Under the pieces are notes generated by a model. The model was not told the DNA's origin. It did not search any database and saw only the letters and a list, made by a program, of their open reading frames with translations. Shown here in pieces: positions 1 to 6,676 of a stretch of 8,524 bases of DNA (the stretch's first letter is position 1; every line of letters starts with the position of its first letter). This stretch comes from Campylobacterota bacterium. Its GTDB lineage: Bacteria; Campylobacterota; Campylobacteria; Campylobacterales; JAADDG01. Where the stretch lies: assembly GCA_013154075.1 (NCBI GenBank), contig JAADDG010000036.1, positions 1-8,524 of the forward strand. Reading direction: 5' to 3'. A program made the position numbers and the translations under genes.

Positions 1-371
1 ATTCTTAACTCTTTATGATTAATCGGTTTTTTTATGAAATCATATTTATGCATAAGAAGTTTTTCCAGTTTTTTGCTTTCATACTCCATATCTATCAAAA
101 GCAAGACCGGAATTTTATTTATAAGTTTACTTTGATAAAAAAAGTCTAAAGAGTCCAACTCTTCTATGTTTTTCTCTATATCTATAATTATTAAATGAGG
201 TGTTTCCCAAAGGGCCTTTTGAATTGCCGATTTGATATTCGATGCTTTTATAAAGTCAAATAACCTGTTTTTATCCGATTCCTTCAGAATCTCTTCTATT
301 AGATATGTGTAGGAATGATTTTTGCTTATAATCATTATTTTAGATTTTGTTATATTTTTAAACATTGTCAT
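1..371 (-). CDS. Degenerate response-regulator receiver domain protein (partial, C-terminus off the window)
   Basis: An open minus-strand frame runs from ATG at 371 to the window edge: 123 codons without a stop. The fold pattern is that of a CheY-like receiver: a first beta strand KIMIISKN (11-18), a phospho-acceptor-like LIIID ending at D64, a fourth strand IPVLLLID (87-94) and the late DFIKKPIN (111-118), where K115-P116 matches the conserved Lys-Pro. The two acidic metal-binding residues that normally follow strand 1 are replaced by S16-K17, and the usual Thr/Ser after strand 4 is I93, so the phosphorylation pocket is incomplete and standard phospho-signalling is doubtful. The start at 371 is favoured because AAGG sits six bases upstream; ATG at 365 is an alternative. 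Output domain, partner kinase and full length lie outside the window. Receiver assignment is fairly sure; function is unknown. Confidence 0.72.
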   Translation of the reverse strand, partial: MTMFKNITKSKIMIISKNHSYTYLIEEILKESDKNRLFDFIKASNIKSAIQKALWETPHLIIIDIEKNIEELDSLDFFYQSKLINKIPVLLLIDMEYESKKLEKLLMHKYDFIKKPINHKELR

Positions 372-541
372 AGCATGCCTTTTTTTGGGGTTTAGAAAAA
401 TATCGGCAAAAGCTTCGTTTTTTAAAAAATCAATGGAGCTTTAAAAAAGAGCATTAGTCATTAAAATTATTTAATAAAGGGACGATATAAAGATATAATT
501 TTATATTAGATGATTTTTAGAGATTGGTTTAATAAGATATA

Positions 542-557
542 TTAAAATATATTTTAA
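542..557. repeat. 16-bp perfect AT-only palindrome upstream of the small ORF
   Basis: TTAAAATA followed directly by TATTTTAA forms a perfect 16-bp palindrome ending six bases before the AGGAG ribosome binding site (564-568) of the 75-residue gene. It could be an operator or simply part of an AT-rich promoter; in sequence this AT-rich such palindromes arise by chance. The rest of the 372-573 gap is AT-rich and must contain promoters for both flanking genes, but no single -35/-10 pair stands out. Confidence 0.3.
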
Positions 558-573
558 CTTTATAGGAGAAATT

Positions 574-801
574 ATGCTTGAGAAAACTTTTTGGGTTATC
601 GTTGATAAAAACGGAGACTACTACCCGAGATTTTGTATGAAGACAAAAGAGGAATCGATAAAGAAATTTGAAGAGTTTAGTATGAGAGAGTGGCCGAAGA
701 TGGAGGAAAAGGGTTTTAAGTGTATAAAGGTAAAAATAGTTCCTTATGTTTTGAAAGATAATTTACAAGAGCAAGAAGTCTCCGCTTCCGTCCGCTTTTA
801 A
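574..801 (+). CDS. Small hypothetical cytosolic protein, 75 aa
   Basis: The frame starts at ATG 574 with a good Shine-Dalgarno, AGGAG at 564-568, five bases upstream, and ends at TAA 799-801. The protein is hydrophilic, has no signal peptide or membrane segment, and is rich in Lys and Glu. The N-terminal TFWVIVDKNGDYYPRF (5-20) reads like a beta hairpin, followed by a helix around 24-46 with several Lys/Glu and aromatic residues, then a second strand KCIKVKIVPYVL (49-60). Two cysteines (C21, C49) are not arranged as a metal site. Such compact beta-alpha-beta proteins occur on phages and in chromosomal islands, but nothing else nearby looks mobile. I do not recognise the family. It stands alone, divergent from the receiver gene and about 100 bases before the next gene. 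The ribosome binding site and clean frame make it very likely real. Confidence 0.7.
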   Translation: MLEKTFWVIVDKNGDYYPRFCMKTKEESIKKFEEFSMREWPKMEEKGFKCIKVKIVPYVLKDNLQEQEVSASVRF

Positions 802-902
802 TAAACAAACTGCTTGTAAAATTTATTGAAGCTTTATTCTATTTAGGATAAATTTAAATTATGTAGAAAAAATTTTTTAATAAAATAGTAAAGGTTTTTT
901 AG

Positions 903-2870
903 ATGAAGAGATATTTTTTGGTTTTTATTTTAGTTGTAAACTATCTTTTCGCACTCTCTTTGGATATTTCCAATCCCTCTTTTGCACCGGAAAATGAATA
1001 TAATTTCATAAATAAGAAAGAAGAAGCGGCTCTAACCGATAGTAGAGGGTTTTATTATAATCTTTCGGCTCAATATGTTCCTCCGTATCTGATAGATTTG
1101 GAAACCGACGAATACTACATGGTGGATGAGAGTAAGAACAATAGATTCTCTCTAAATAAGCTTTGTAAAGAGAAAATTATAGATTTGAAAGATAGAAGTT
1201 TTATAGTGACCGTAAAAATAAATGACGAGAAAAAAGAGTATCCTATTTTCGTGCTCTCTTCATCTTCTAACGGAAATTGTAATTTCAATAGCGAAATAGT
1301 CTATCTTGAAACTCGTTCATATAAAAAGCCTATAAAAATGGAAGTTGACGTCAAAGAGGCGGATAAAAGTTATAACTTTGAAGAAATTTCAAATATTTTA
1401 AATTCTCAAGAGGATGTTTTAAAAAAAGCGAAAACGTTAAAAAGAGTATCTTTCATATTCGACCCAAATAGGGTAAAAACCAATACTTTGTATATTCCTT
1501 TAGATATTTTAGACAAAGATACCCAAATAAACGTAGGATTTATATCGTTAATTTTACACCCTGTAGCTTCCAAGTTGATAAAAAGCGATTTTACCTCTTA
1601 CGGGTATCCGAATTTATCGGCTATGGATATCGATTCTTTGCAGCCTTTGCCTCATCCTTTCAATCCTGAAAGGAATTTGAAAAGGGATGTAATTTTATTG
1701 AAAAAGGCAGCTTTCAAACAAGATCCTAATGTAATAGAGGGGTGTGATTATTTTCTAACGTATATAGATGAATATGATTTGAATACTTATGACAAAAATG
1801 CGATTTTTTGGTTGATTTTCAAAGATATTCCCGATTTTACGGATAGTTTGTGCTATAAAGAGCATGAGAAATATCTTGTCTATACAAAAGCCGTTCCTCA
1901 ACCCAAAGATTTCGTAATACCGGCCTTGAAACCGGTTATTCCCGCAAAAGAGATAAAGAGTTTCGTTACGTTGGGAAGTTATAACGAAGTGAAAGAAAAG
2001 ACGGCTTTTGAAAAGAATATAAGCGTTAAAGATCTGCAAAAAGATATGAAAGAGGATTCCATTCCGAATCTTCCTCTAATTTCGAATAAAGAGAATGTTT
2101 CTAAAAGCGGCGGTTTGGTTTTGGCTAAAGAGACGAATGAAGTTGTGGAAGATAAAAATATAGAAGAAAATATGACAAAGCCGGTTTCCAATGAGATTGT
2201 TCGAAAAATATCTTCTAACGATAAAGCCGATACGATTTCCAAAAAGCCCGTTACTACCGATAACGATAATACGGAGAGTGGGAATCTGAGAGAGAATGAA
2301 AAAGAGATAGATTACAATAAGATACCTTTTAGCGGGATAGGTAAAAAGCAGCGAATGAGGCTTTTGAAAAATCTATCGTCTCTTTTAAGAGCGAAGAACA
2401 AAAAACGTCTATCAAGATACGTTTTTCCTAAAGAGGAGATCTATTTTACGCTTCTAAGCGATATTCCGGCTTTGGAAGTGGACGGACTTAAAGTAAAAGA
2501 GACATATATTTTCGACAGAGACTCTTTAGCTAAAGTTTTATCTCCTTTGGAAAAAGAGAAGTTCGGTTGCTGGTTTCTTTTAAGAAGTGTGAAAGTAAAA
2601 GACAAGAAGGCCGTCTCTTTGGCCAAAGAGCTGAAAATAGGGGATTATGAAGTACTTGCTTTGTATAGAGATAAAAATAGTGAGATAGGTTATAACGGTT
2701 ATCTGATAGTTTTGGCAAATTTTAAAAAAGTAGGCAAAATTTATGTAATAAACTCTTTGGCGTTTAAATTGCCCGATGAGCATTTTTATAAGGTTTTGAA
2801 AAGCAGAACCTCTAAAGGAAGCAGATGTTACAGGCTTCTTAAAGATCTTAAAAAAGATCTTGTCTTTTAG
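903..2870 (+). CDS. Large exported protein of unknown function, 655 aa
   Basis: ATG 903 follows AAAGG (890-894) at a spacing of eight. Residues 1-19 form a Sec signal peptide: Lys/Arg, then a hydrophobic core FLVFILVVNYLF and ALS as a possible cleavage site. The mature protein has a globular N-terminal half (about 20-330), a proline-rich stretch (333-348, PQPKDFVIPALKP), a polar, probably disordered linker (about 361-470, Lys/Glu/Asn/Ser/Thr rich), a very basic segment (481-505, many Lys/Arg) and a C-terminal globular domain (about 507-655). Exactly six cysteines are present (88, 126, 281, 317, 556, 642), an even set spaced as three possible disulfides, one or two per domain, which suits a periplasmic or secreted protein. 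There is no CxxCH, lipobox or beta-barrel signature. Its stop overlaps that of the convergent barrel gene. I recognise no family; a role in the envelope with the convergent operon is only inference. Confidence 0.88.
   Translation: MKRYFLVFILVVNYLFALSLDISNPSFAPENEYNFINKKEEAALTDSRGFYYNLSAQYVPPYLIDLETDEYYMVDESKNNRFSLNKLCKEKIIDLKDRSFIVTVKINDEKKEYPIFVLSSSSNGNCNFNSEIVYLETRSYKKPIKMEVDVKEADKSYNFEEISNILNSQEDVLKKAKTLKRVSFIFDPNRVKTNTLYIPLDILDKDTQINVGFISLILHPVASKLIKSDFTSYGYPNLSAMDIDSLQPLPHPFNPERNLKRDVILLKKAAFKQDPNVIEGCDYFLTYIDEYDLNTYDKNAIFWLIFKDIPDFTDSLCYKEHEKYLVYTKAVPQPKDFVIPALKPVIPAKEIKSFVTLGSYNEVKEKTAFEKNISVKDLQKDMKEDSIPNLPLISNKENVSKSGGLVLAKETNEVVEDKNIEENMTKPVSNEIVRKISSNDKADTISKKPVTTDNDNTESGNLRENEKEIDYNKIPFSGIGKKQRMRLLKNLSSLLRAKNKKRLSRYVFPKEEIYFTLLSDIPALEVDGLKVKETYIFDRDSLAKVLSPLEKEKFGCWFLLRSVKVKDKKAVSLAKELKIGDYEVLALYRDKNSEIGYNGYLIVLANFKKVGKIYVINSLAFKLPDEHFYKVLKSRTSKGSRCYRLLKDLKKDLVF
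2842..2861 (+). terminator. Possible intrinsic terminator inside the 3' end of the 655-aa gene
   Basis: AAGATCTT (2842-2849), an AAAA loop and a second AAGATCTT (2854-2861) form an 8-bp hairpin, since the octamer is self-complementary; GTCTTTT follows. It lies within the last ten codons (LKDLKKDL). The T-rich tail is on the plus strand only, so it would act on the rightward gene. The stem has only two G-C pairs and the tail is short, so the call is tentative; the repeat also reflects a Lys-Asp-Leu codon repeat. Confidence 0.35.
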
Positions 2871-3928
2871 AAGGGGTGAAAAAACGAAAATCCGAGATGA
2901 AAACTTCTATTTATTTTTAGATTCGGATTTTCGGCTCCTATAAAGAAGGAAAATCTTTTGTTTTTTATGGATATGGTCATAGTTTTGAAAGAGGTTTCGT
3001 ATTGCAAAGAGAGTGTGTAGTTTTTGGCCGGTTTTTCTATTGTAATGAATGGGAGATTTATACTTTTGTAGTGTAGATTTGATAGAGATATTTTATAAAA
3101 ATCGTTGTTATAAGATAATGTGGAGGTGATTTTTGGAGATATTTTCTCTTTTAAGCTTCTTTTGCCTTCATATCCGTAAACTGTAGGATTATATTTTTTT
3201 TCTCCGTTTTCTATTTTGGTATTGTTTGATTTTAGATGAACGTCGCTGTAAGGAGCGTTTTTCCAAAAGAGATACCCTACCAAATTTTCGCATATCAAAT
3301 TAAAGGAATAGTTTTTAAAACGGGTATTTATTGAGATATCTCCGCTATAACCTATGGCTGACGGTTTTTTTACCGTAAGATCGTAAAAATAGTTTTTTGA
3401 ATAATAATACTCCATATCCGCGTTAAAGGAGTATGTATTTTTATCGCTTGCGACCGCAAATCCTTTTATATCGGCATATTGTAAAAATTCCCCTTTCAAG
3501 ACGGATACGAATCCTTTTACGGATATCTCTAAAGAGTCTTTTTTGTAATTGTATATTTTTTGTCCGTATTTTAAGCCTTGTACTACGAAGCCTTCAAGTT
3601 TCAAAGATAGATCATATACTCTGTTTGTTTGAAGATCTTGAGATTGTTTGACCGTATATAGGAGATCAGAAAAGTCTTTTGAAGCTTTTATGAAAAGATC
3701 GCTTTTTATTATATAGCTTATCGAGAAATTTTGATCTTTATATCCTATTTGTAAATCGGAAAATTCCAATACTTTAAAATGTTTTTTGGGAGATTGATAT
3801 TTACCGCTCCAATCGGAGGCTATATTTTTTAGAGGTATTGCGTTATTTGCTATAAAAGATTGAAACTCTATAAAGCTCTCCCCTCCTAAAAGCAGGAGAG
3901 GAGTGAGGAAAATAGATTTTTTTATCAA
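2867..3928 (-). CDS. Probable outer-membrane beta-barrel protein, 353 aa
   Basis: The gene begins with TTG at 3928, overlapping the TGA of the upstream lipoprotein gene as TTGA; no ATG is available before residue 172, and the TTG start gives a signal peptide (MIKKSIFLTPLLLLGG, 1-16). No convincing Shine-Dalgarno precedes it, which fits translational coupling. The mature chain is dominated by short alternating polar/aromatic strands rich in Tyr, Phe, Ser, Lys and Asn, for example YNYKKDSLEISVKGF (126-140), NYTLSLQYETSF (303-314) and the final RSFHLGFSFFHPF (341-353). It ends in Phe, as expected for a barrel recognised by BamA. A likely conserved centre is GYLFWKNAPYSD (218-229) followed by YGYEG (251-255). 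Only one cysteine (C213). No family recognised. It is the second gene of a two-gene operon and probably functions with the lipoprotein; substrate unknown. Confidence 0.82.
   Translation of the reverse strand: MIKKSIFLTPLLLLGGESFIEFQSFIANNAIPLKNIASDWSGKYQSPKKHFKVLEFSDLQIGYKDQNFSISYIIKSDLFIKASKDFSDLLYTVKQSQDLQTNRVYDLSLKLEGFVVQGLKYGQKIYNYKKDSLEISVKGFVSVLKGEFLQYADIKGFAVASDKNTYSFNADMEYYYSKNYFYDLTVKKPSAIGYSGDISINTRFKNYSFNLICENLVGYLFWKNAPYSDVHLKSNNTKIENGEKKYNPTVYGYEGKRSLKEKISPKITSTLSYNNDFYKISLSNLHYKSINLPFITIEKPAKNYTLSLQYETSFKTMTISIKNKRFSFFIGAENPNLKINRSFHLGFSFFHPF
2879..2933 (-). terminator. Intrinsic-terminator-like hairpin within the coding end of the barrel gene
   Basis: Perfect 11-bp inverted arms CGAAAATCCGA (2885-2895) and TCGGATTTTCG (2923-2933) enclose a 27-base loop. 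Read on the minus strand, the hairpin is followed at once by six T residues (2884-2879), the usual layout of a Rho-independent terminator for the lipoprotein/barrel operon, placed within the last 20 or so codons of the barrel gene rather than after its stop. No T tract follows on the plus strand. The long loop weakens the case. Confidence 0.5.
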
Positions 3929-5958
3929 GGAATGGACTCGAAAGTTCCGTCTTTGAATCTTACTATGGGAAGATCGTTTAATTTTTCAAATTTGCCTATA
4001 ATTTCGTTGTTTTTTGTAACTTCACCTCTAAAATCTCCTTTCTCATCTCCTATTACATGCATAGATATCGCTTTTTCGTTTCTTATCGTAATATCCCACG
4101 AAAAGTAATCTTGATTTTTTGTAATATCTCCCGATGCAAAGAGACTTTTATTGTTTGAAGTATATGTAACTTCCGTATAATATTTGTTGTTCGATATCTC
4201 ATCCGAATAGATTGTAAGAAGGATTTTATCTCTTTGGGGTAGATAGAATTCTCCCGCCATTTTGGCTTCATATAGAAGTTTTTCATCTTTATCGAAATCT
4301 ATTTGATCGAAATTTTTTATTTTTAGCTGTAGATCGCCGTTGAATTTCGTATCGGTTTTTTGAGTTTGGAACCTACCTGTGAATTTCGTCAAAGAGGGCA
4401 GTTCATGTCCGTTTCTTTTGAAAGTGTTGTTGGTTTTGTAATCATAGAATCTGAAAGTTCCTTTAAGCAGATATTGAGAGATTGATAACTCCAAAACTAT
4501 AAATTGAGGTCTTACGCTTTTTATGGAAGAGATGTCGTTCGGATCTTTTTTGAGTACCAAATATTTTGAATCTTTGATGGTATAGACGGATTGATTATTA
4601 TCGCTTTCGGTTTTTATTCGAGCCGATAGAATTAGATAGTAAGATGTTTCGTTATTGTCGAATCTTGTGGCTTTACCTTTGAACTCTTCCAAATCTTTGC
4701 TTCTCTCTTTTAAGAGATTTTTGTCGTTTAAAGGAAGAGACCCGAAAAAGGAGTAGGCTTTTGCATTTTTAAATGAGGCGTTTTGTTCATCTTGTGGGAT
4801 ATAGGTGAAAGTTCCCGTATAATTTAGGTCATCTCTTTGCAAAACATAATCCCAGCTTTCATAATTTCTCGGCTCTTGGGTCTCTTTTTTTAGGGTTAGC
4901 GAAAAAGCGTTCGGATCGTTTTCTCTATAGAACTCCTCTTTTATCTCGTTTAGATTCTCCTCTTCGCTTTTTTTGATAAGATCGGTTATTTTTTGAACGA
5001 AAGAGCCTATATATGTGGCGTTCGGAAAGACGTTTTTGCTTTCTACTTTTTTGAAGTTTTCAAGCTCTTTATCGTATACGGAAGGGTTATTGGGATCTTT
5101 GTAATTTTTTATACTAAGAACCTCTTGTCTTATGTGAGAGAGCATATCTTTTGCTTCTTTGATGTTCGGATCTTCGTTTGTACTTGTTTCGGTCGGAGTT
5201 ATGATTGTAATTATTCTGTTTTTATTTACCGATTCCGTTATAAGGTTGGCTTGATAATCTCTTTTTAGATTTGAAGATAAAATATTTAATAGATCTTTCT
5301 CTCCCGGATCGTTTGGATCTATATAGCCGTCCGATAAAGCTTTGGTGAAAGCTATTTTATTTTCCGCTTTATCCATACCGCTATTGTGCAAAGAGTGCAA
5401 AATGGCGTAATATTTGCCTTTTGAAGGATCGCTTTGTATCGGATTTACTCCGCCGAAAACTTGGGATATTATGGCAATAGCGTCTTCTACGTTCTCTTTC
5501 GTGATTCCCCCAAGCTCCATCGCCAAATCATATGTGATATCGCTTAGTAAAGTTATGTTGGCGGTATAGTTCTTATCCGGGTATAGGGGAGGGGTTAAGC
5601 TCTTTATGACGGTATCTTCTTTGCACTCCTCCTCGCTTCCGTCTTTGTTTATGATTTTTGAATTTTCGTCGCATATTAGAGTGATTGTTAAAGGCTCGAG
5701 AAATTTATCCACTTTAGTAAGATATTTTCCGTTTTTGTCCGTAAAGGTTGTTTTTTCATATTTTCCGTCGATAGAGGAGATTAGGACTTTTCCGTTTTTT
5801 ATTATGTAATCTCTTTCGGTAGTTCCTTGTAAAATGGCCGGCGGATATTTTTTGTCGGTTTGTGTGATAGAAGAGTCGCTTCCGCCACCGCCTCCGCATC
5901 CAAAGAATAGAAATAGCGCCGTAGAAATTAGTAGAGTGAATTTGATTAGAGATTTCAT
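3925..5958 (-). CDS. Large surface-type lipoprotein with a regulatory-like beta-sandwich domain, 677 aa
   Basis: ATG 5958 is preceded by AAGG seven bases upstream. Residues 1-20 are a lipoprotein signal peptide ending FFGC; C21 would be lipidated, and five glycines plus Ser/Asp follow, a tether typical of exposed lipoproteins and lacking an inner-membrane retention aspartate at +2. Residues 45-96 (NGKVLISS, FTDKNGKYLTKV) resemble a carboxypeptidase-regulatory/transthyretin-like beta-sandwich. C96 and C112 are the only other cysteines and may form a disulfide. Residues 130-350 are helical, with TYDLAMELGGIT (142-153) and a Glu/Lys-rich stretch (325-345). The C-terminal half (375-677) is mostly beta strands ending in GDFRGEVTKNNEIIGKFEKL (641-660). 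First gene of an operon with the barrel, overlapping it by four bases. Domain assignment is by eye; substrate and function are unknown. It could be a surface adhesin, a binding lipoprotein or the barrel's plug. Confidence 0.88.
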   Translation of the reverse strand: MKSLIKFTLLISTALFLFFGCGGGGGSDSSITQTDKKYPPAILQGTTERDYIIKNGKVLISSIDGKYEKTTFTDKNGKYLTKVDKFLEPLTITLICDENSKIINKDGSEEECKEDTVIKSLTPPLYPDKNYTANITLLSDITYDLAMELGGITKENVEDAIAIISQVFGGVNPIQSDPSKGKYYAILHSLHNSGMDKAENKIAFTKALSDGYIDPNDPGEKDLLNILSSNLKRDYQANLITESVNKNRIITIITPTETSTNEDPNIKEAKDMLSHIRQEVLSIKNYKDPNNPSVYDKELENFKKVESKNVFPNATYIGSFVQKITDLIKKSEEENLNEIKEEFYRENDPNAFSLTLKKETQEPRNYESWDYVLQRDDLNYTGTFTYIPQDEQNASFKNAKAYSFFGSLPLNDKNLLKERSKDLEEFKGKATRFDNNETSYYLILSARIKTESDNNQSVYTIKDSKYLVLKKDPNDISSIKSVRPQFIVLELSISQYLLKGTFRFYDYKTNNTFKRNGHELPSLTKFTGRFQTQKTDTKFNGDLQLKIKNFDQIDFDKDEKLLYEAKMAGEFYLPQRDKILLTIYSDEISNNKYYTEVTYTSNNKSLFASGDITKNQDYFSWDITIRNEKAISMHVIGDEKGDFRGEVTKNNEIIGKFEKLNDLPIVRFKDGTFESIP

Positions 5959-5995
5959 TTTGTAGCCTTGATTTAATTTTTTGTGAAGATTTTAT

Positions 5996-6004
5996 ATTTT
6001 AGCA
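5996..6004 (-). promoter_or_regulatory. Extended -10 promoter for the lipoprotein/barrel operon
   Basis: On the minus strand TGC then TAAAAT (6004 to 5996) is an extended -10 box with no recognisable -35. Transcription would begin near 5989, giving a leader of about 30 bases that contains the AAGG ribosome binding site before ATG 5958. Confidence 0.5.
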
Positions 6005-6020
6005 AAAAAGATTTAATATT

Positions 6021-6039
6021 TGTTTAGTTTTTATAAACA
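6021..6039. repeat. Inverted repeat upstream of the lipoprotein promoter
   Basis: TGTTTA (6021-6026) and TAAACA (6034-6039) are perfect 6-bp arms around a 7-base spacer. They sit about 17 to 43 bases upstream of the -10 box, overlapping where a -35 or a regulator would bind. There is no T tract on the minus strand, so it is not a terminator for recR. It may be an operator, or chance in AT-rich DNA. Confidence 0.3.
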
Positions 6040-6096
6040 GAAATTAATTTTATAATTAAAGAATAATTAACCTAAAGAGGGATGAAGTTCAACTTA

Positions 6097-6669
6097 TTAA
6101 ACTTTCACTCTTTGACTTATAGCTTTGGATAAAGAGAGCATATCCACGTTTTCCAAATTGACGCCGGTTGGAACTCCTTGAGCTATTTTTGTAAAAATCA
6201 GATCTCTATCTTTTAATTTATCCTCGATAAAAAGCATTAAAGCGTCGTTTGCCAAAGAGGGAGTTAGAGCGAAGATTATCTCTTTTACCCCTTCATCCAC
6301 CATTTTTTCAAGTTTTTGCAAAGACTCCTCTTCAAGGTTTTCGAATACGAAATATCTTCCTTCAAATTCGGTATTTTCTTCCAAAACGAAGATATCTTTT
6401 ACGCTTTCTACGATACAGAGTTTTTCTACGTCTCTCGATTCGTCAAAGCATATTTCGCACAGTTCGTCTTCGCTTAGATTTCCGCACTTTTTGCATCTTT
6501 TTATATGCATTATCGCATCTTCTATGGCGTGGGCTATTTTCATGGCCGAAAAGGAATCGTTCAAAATCATATGAAACGCATATCTTCTGGCCGACTTTCT
6601 TCCTACCGAAGGCAAAGAGGATAGAGCCTCTATGAGATTTTCCAATTTTTCCAATTTCATCTTTTTCAT
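6097..6669 (-). CDS. recR: Recombination mediator protein RecR
   Basis: RecR forms a ring-shaped clamp that, with RecO and RecF, loads RecA onto single-stranded DNA at gaps during recombinational repair in the cytoplasm. At 190 residues it is slightly shorter than the usual 200. Domains are in the standard order: helix-hairpin-helix at 10-33 with LPSVGRKSARR (19-29), a four-cysteine zinc finger C59-x2-C62-x8-C71-x2-C74, and a Toprim domain starting at KLCIVES (83-89). The Toprim segment FALTPSLANDAL (133-144) and the end IAQGVPTGVNLENVD (162-176) differ from the E. coli-type ATNPTxEGEAT and GxPxGGxLEYxD motifs; from memory, Helicobacter and Campylobacter RecR share these variants. ATG 6669 has no Shine-Dalgarno and lies just after a TATAAT box; ATG 6660 is the alternative. 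Divergent from dnaJ. Confidence 0.96.
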   Translation of the reverse strand: MKKMKLEKLENLIEALSSLPSVGRKSARRYAFHMILNDSFSAMKIAHAIEDAIMHIKRCKKCGNLSEDELCEICFDESRDVEKLCIVESVKDIFVLEENTEFEGRYFVFENLEEESLQKLEKMVDEGVKEIIFALTPSLANDALMLFIEDKLKDRDLIFTKIAQGVPTGVNLENVDMLSLSKAISQRVKV

Positions 6670-6676
6670 GGGGCTA

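Noticed and set aside
402..409. Sigma-28-like -10 (minus-strand GCCGATAT) upstream of the receiver gene
   Set aside because: The expected TAAAGTTT-type -35 is not found at the right spacing; a plus-strand CGATAT at 483-488 also lacks a -35.
1755..2783. Several antisense frames of 61-94 codons within the 655-aa gene
   Set aside because: Typical shadow frames of an AT-rich gene; no start signals or coherent protein features.
4993..5809. Plus-strand frames of 91 and 67 codons inside the lipoprotein gene
   Set aside because: Antisense shadows; low-complexity aromatic/basic composition and no ribosome site.
6249..6635. Open frame of 128 codons on the plus strand
   Set aside because: It lies wholly antisense to recR, is very Arg/Leu/Phe-rich as expected of a shadow frame, and has no ribosome binding site of note.
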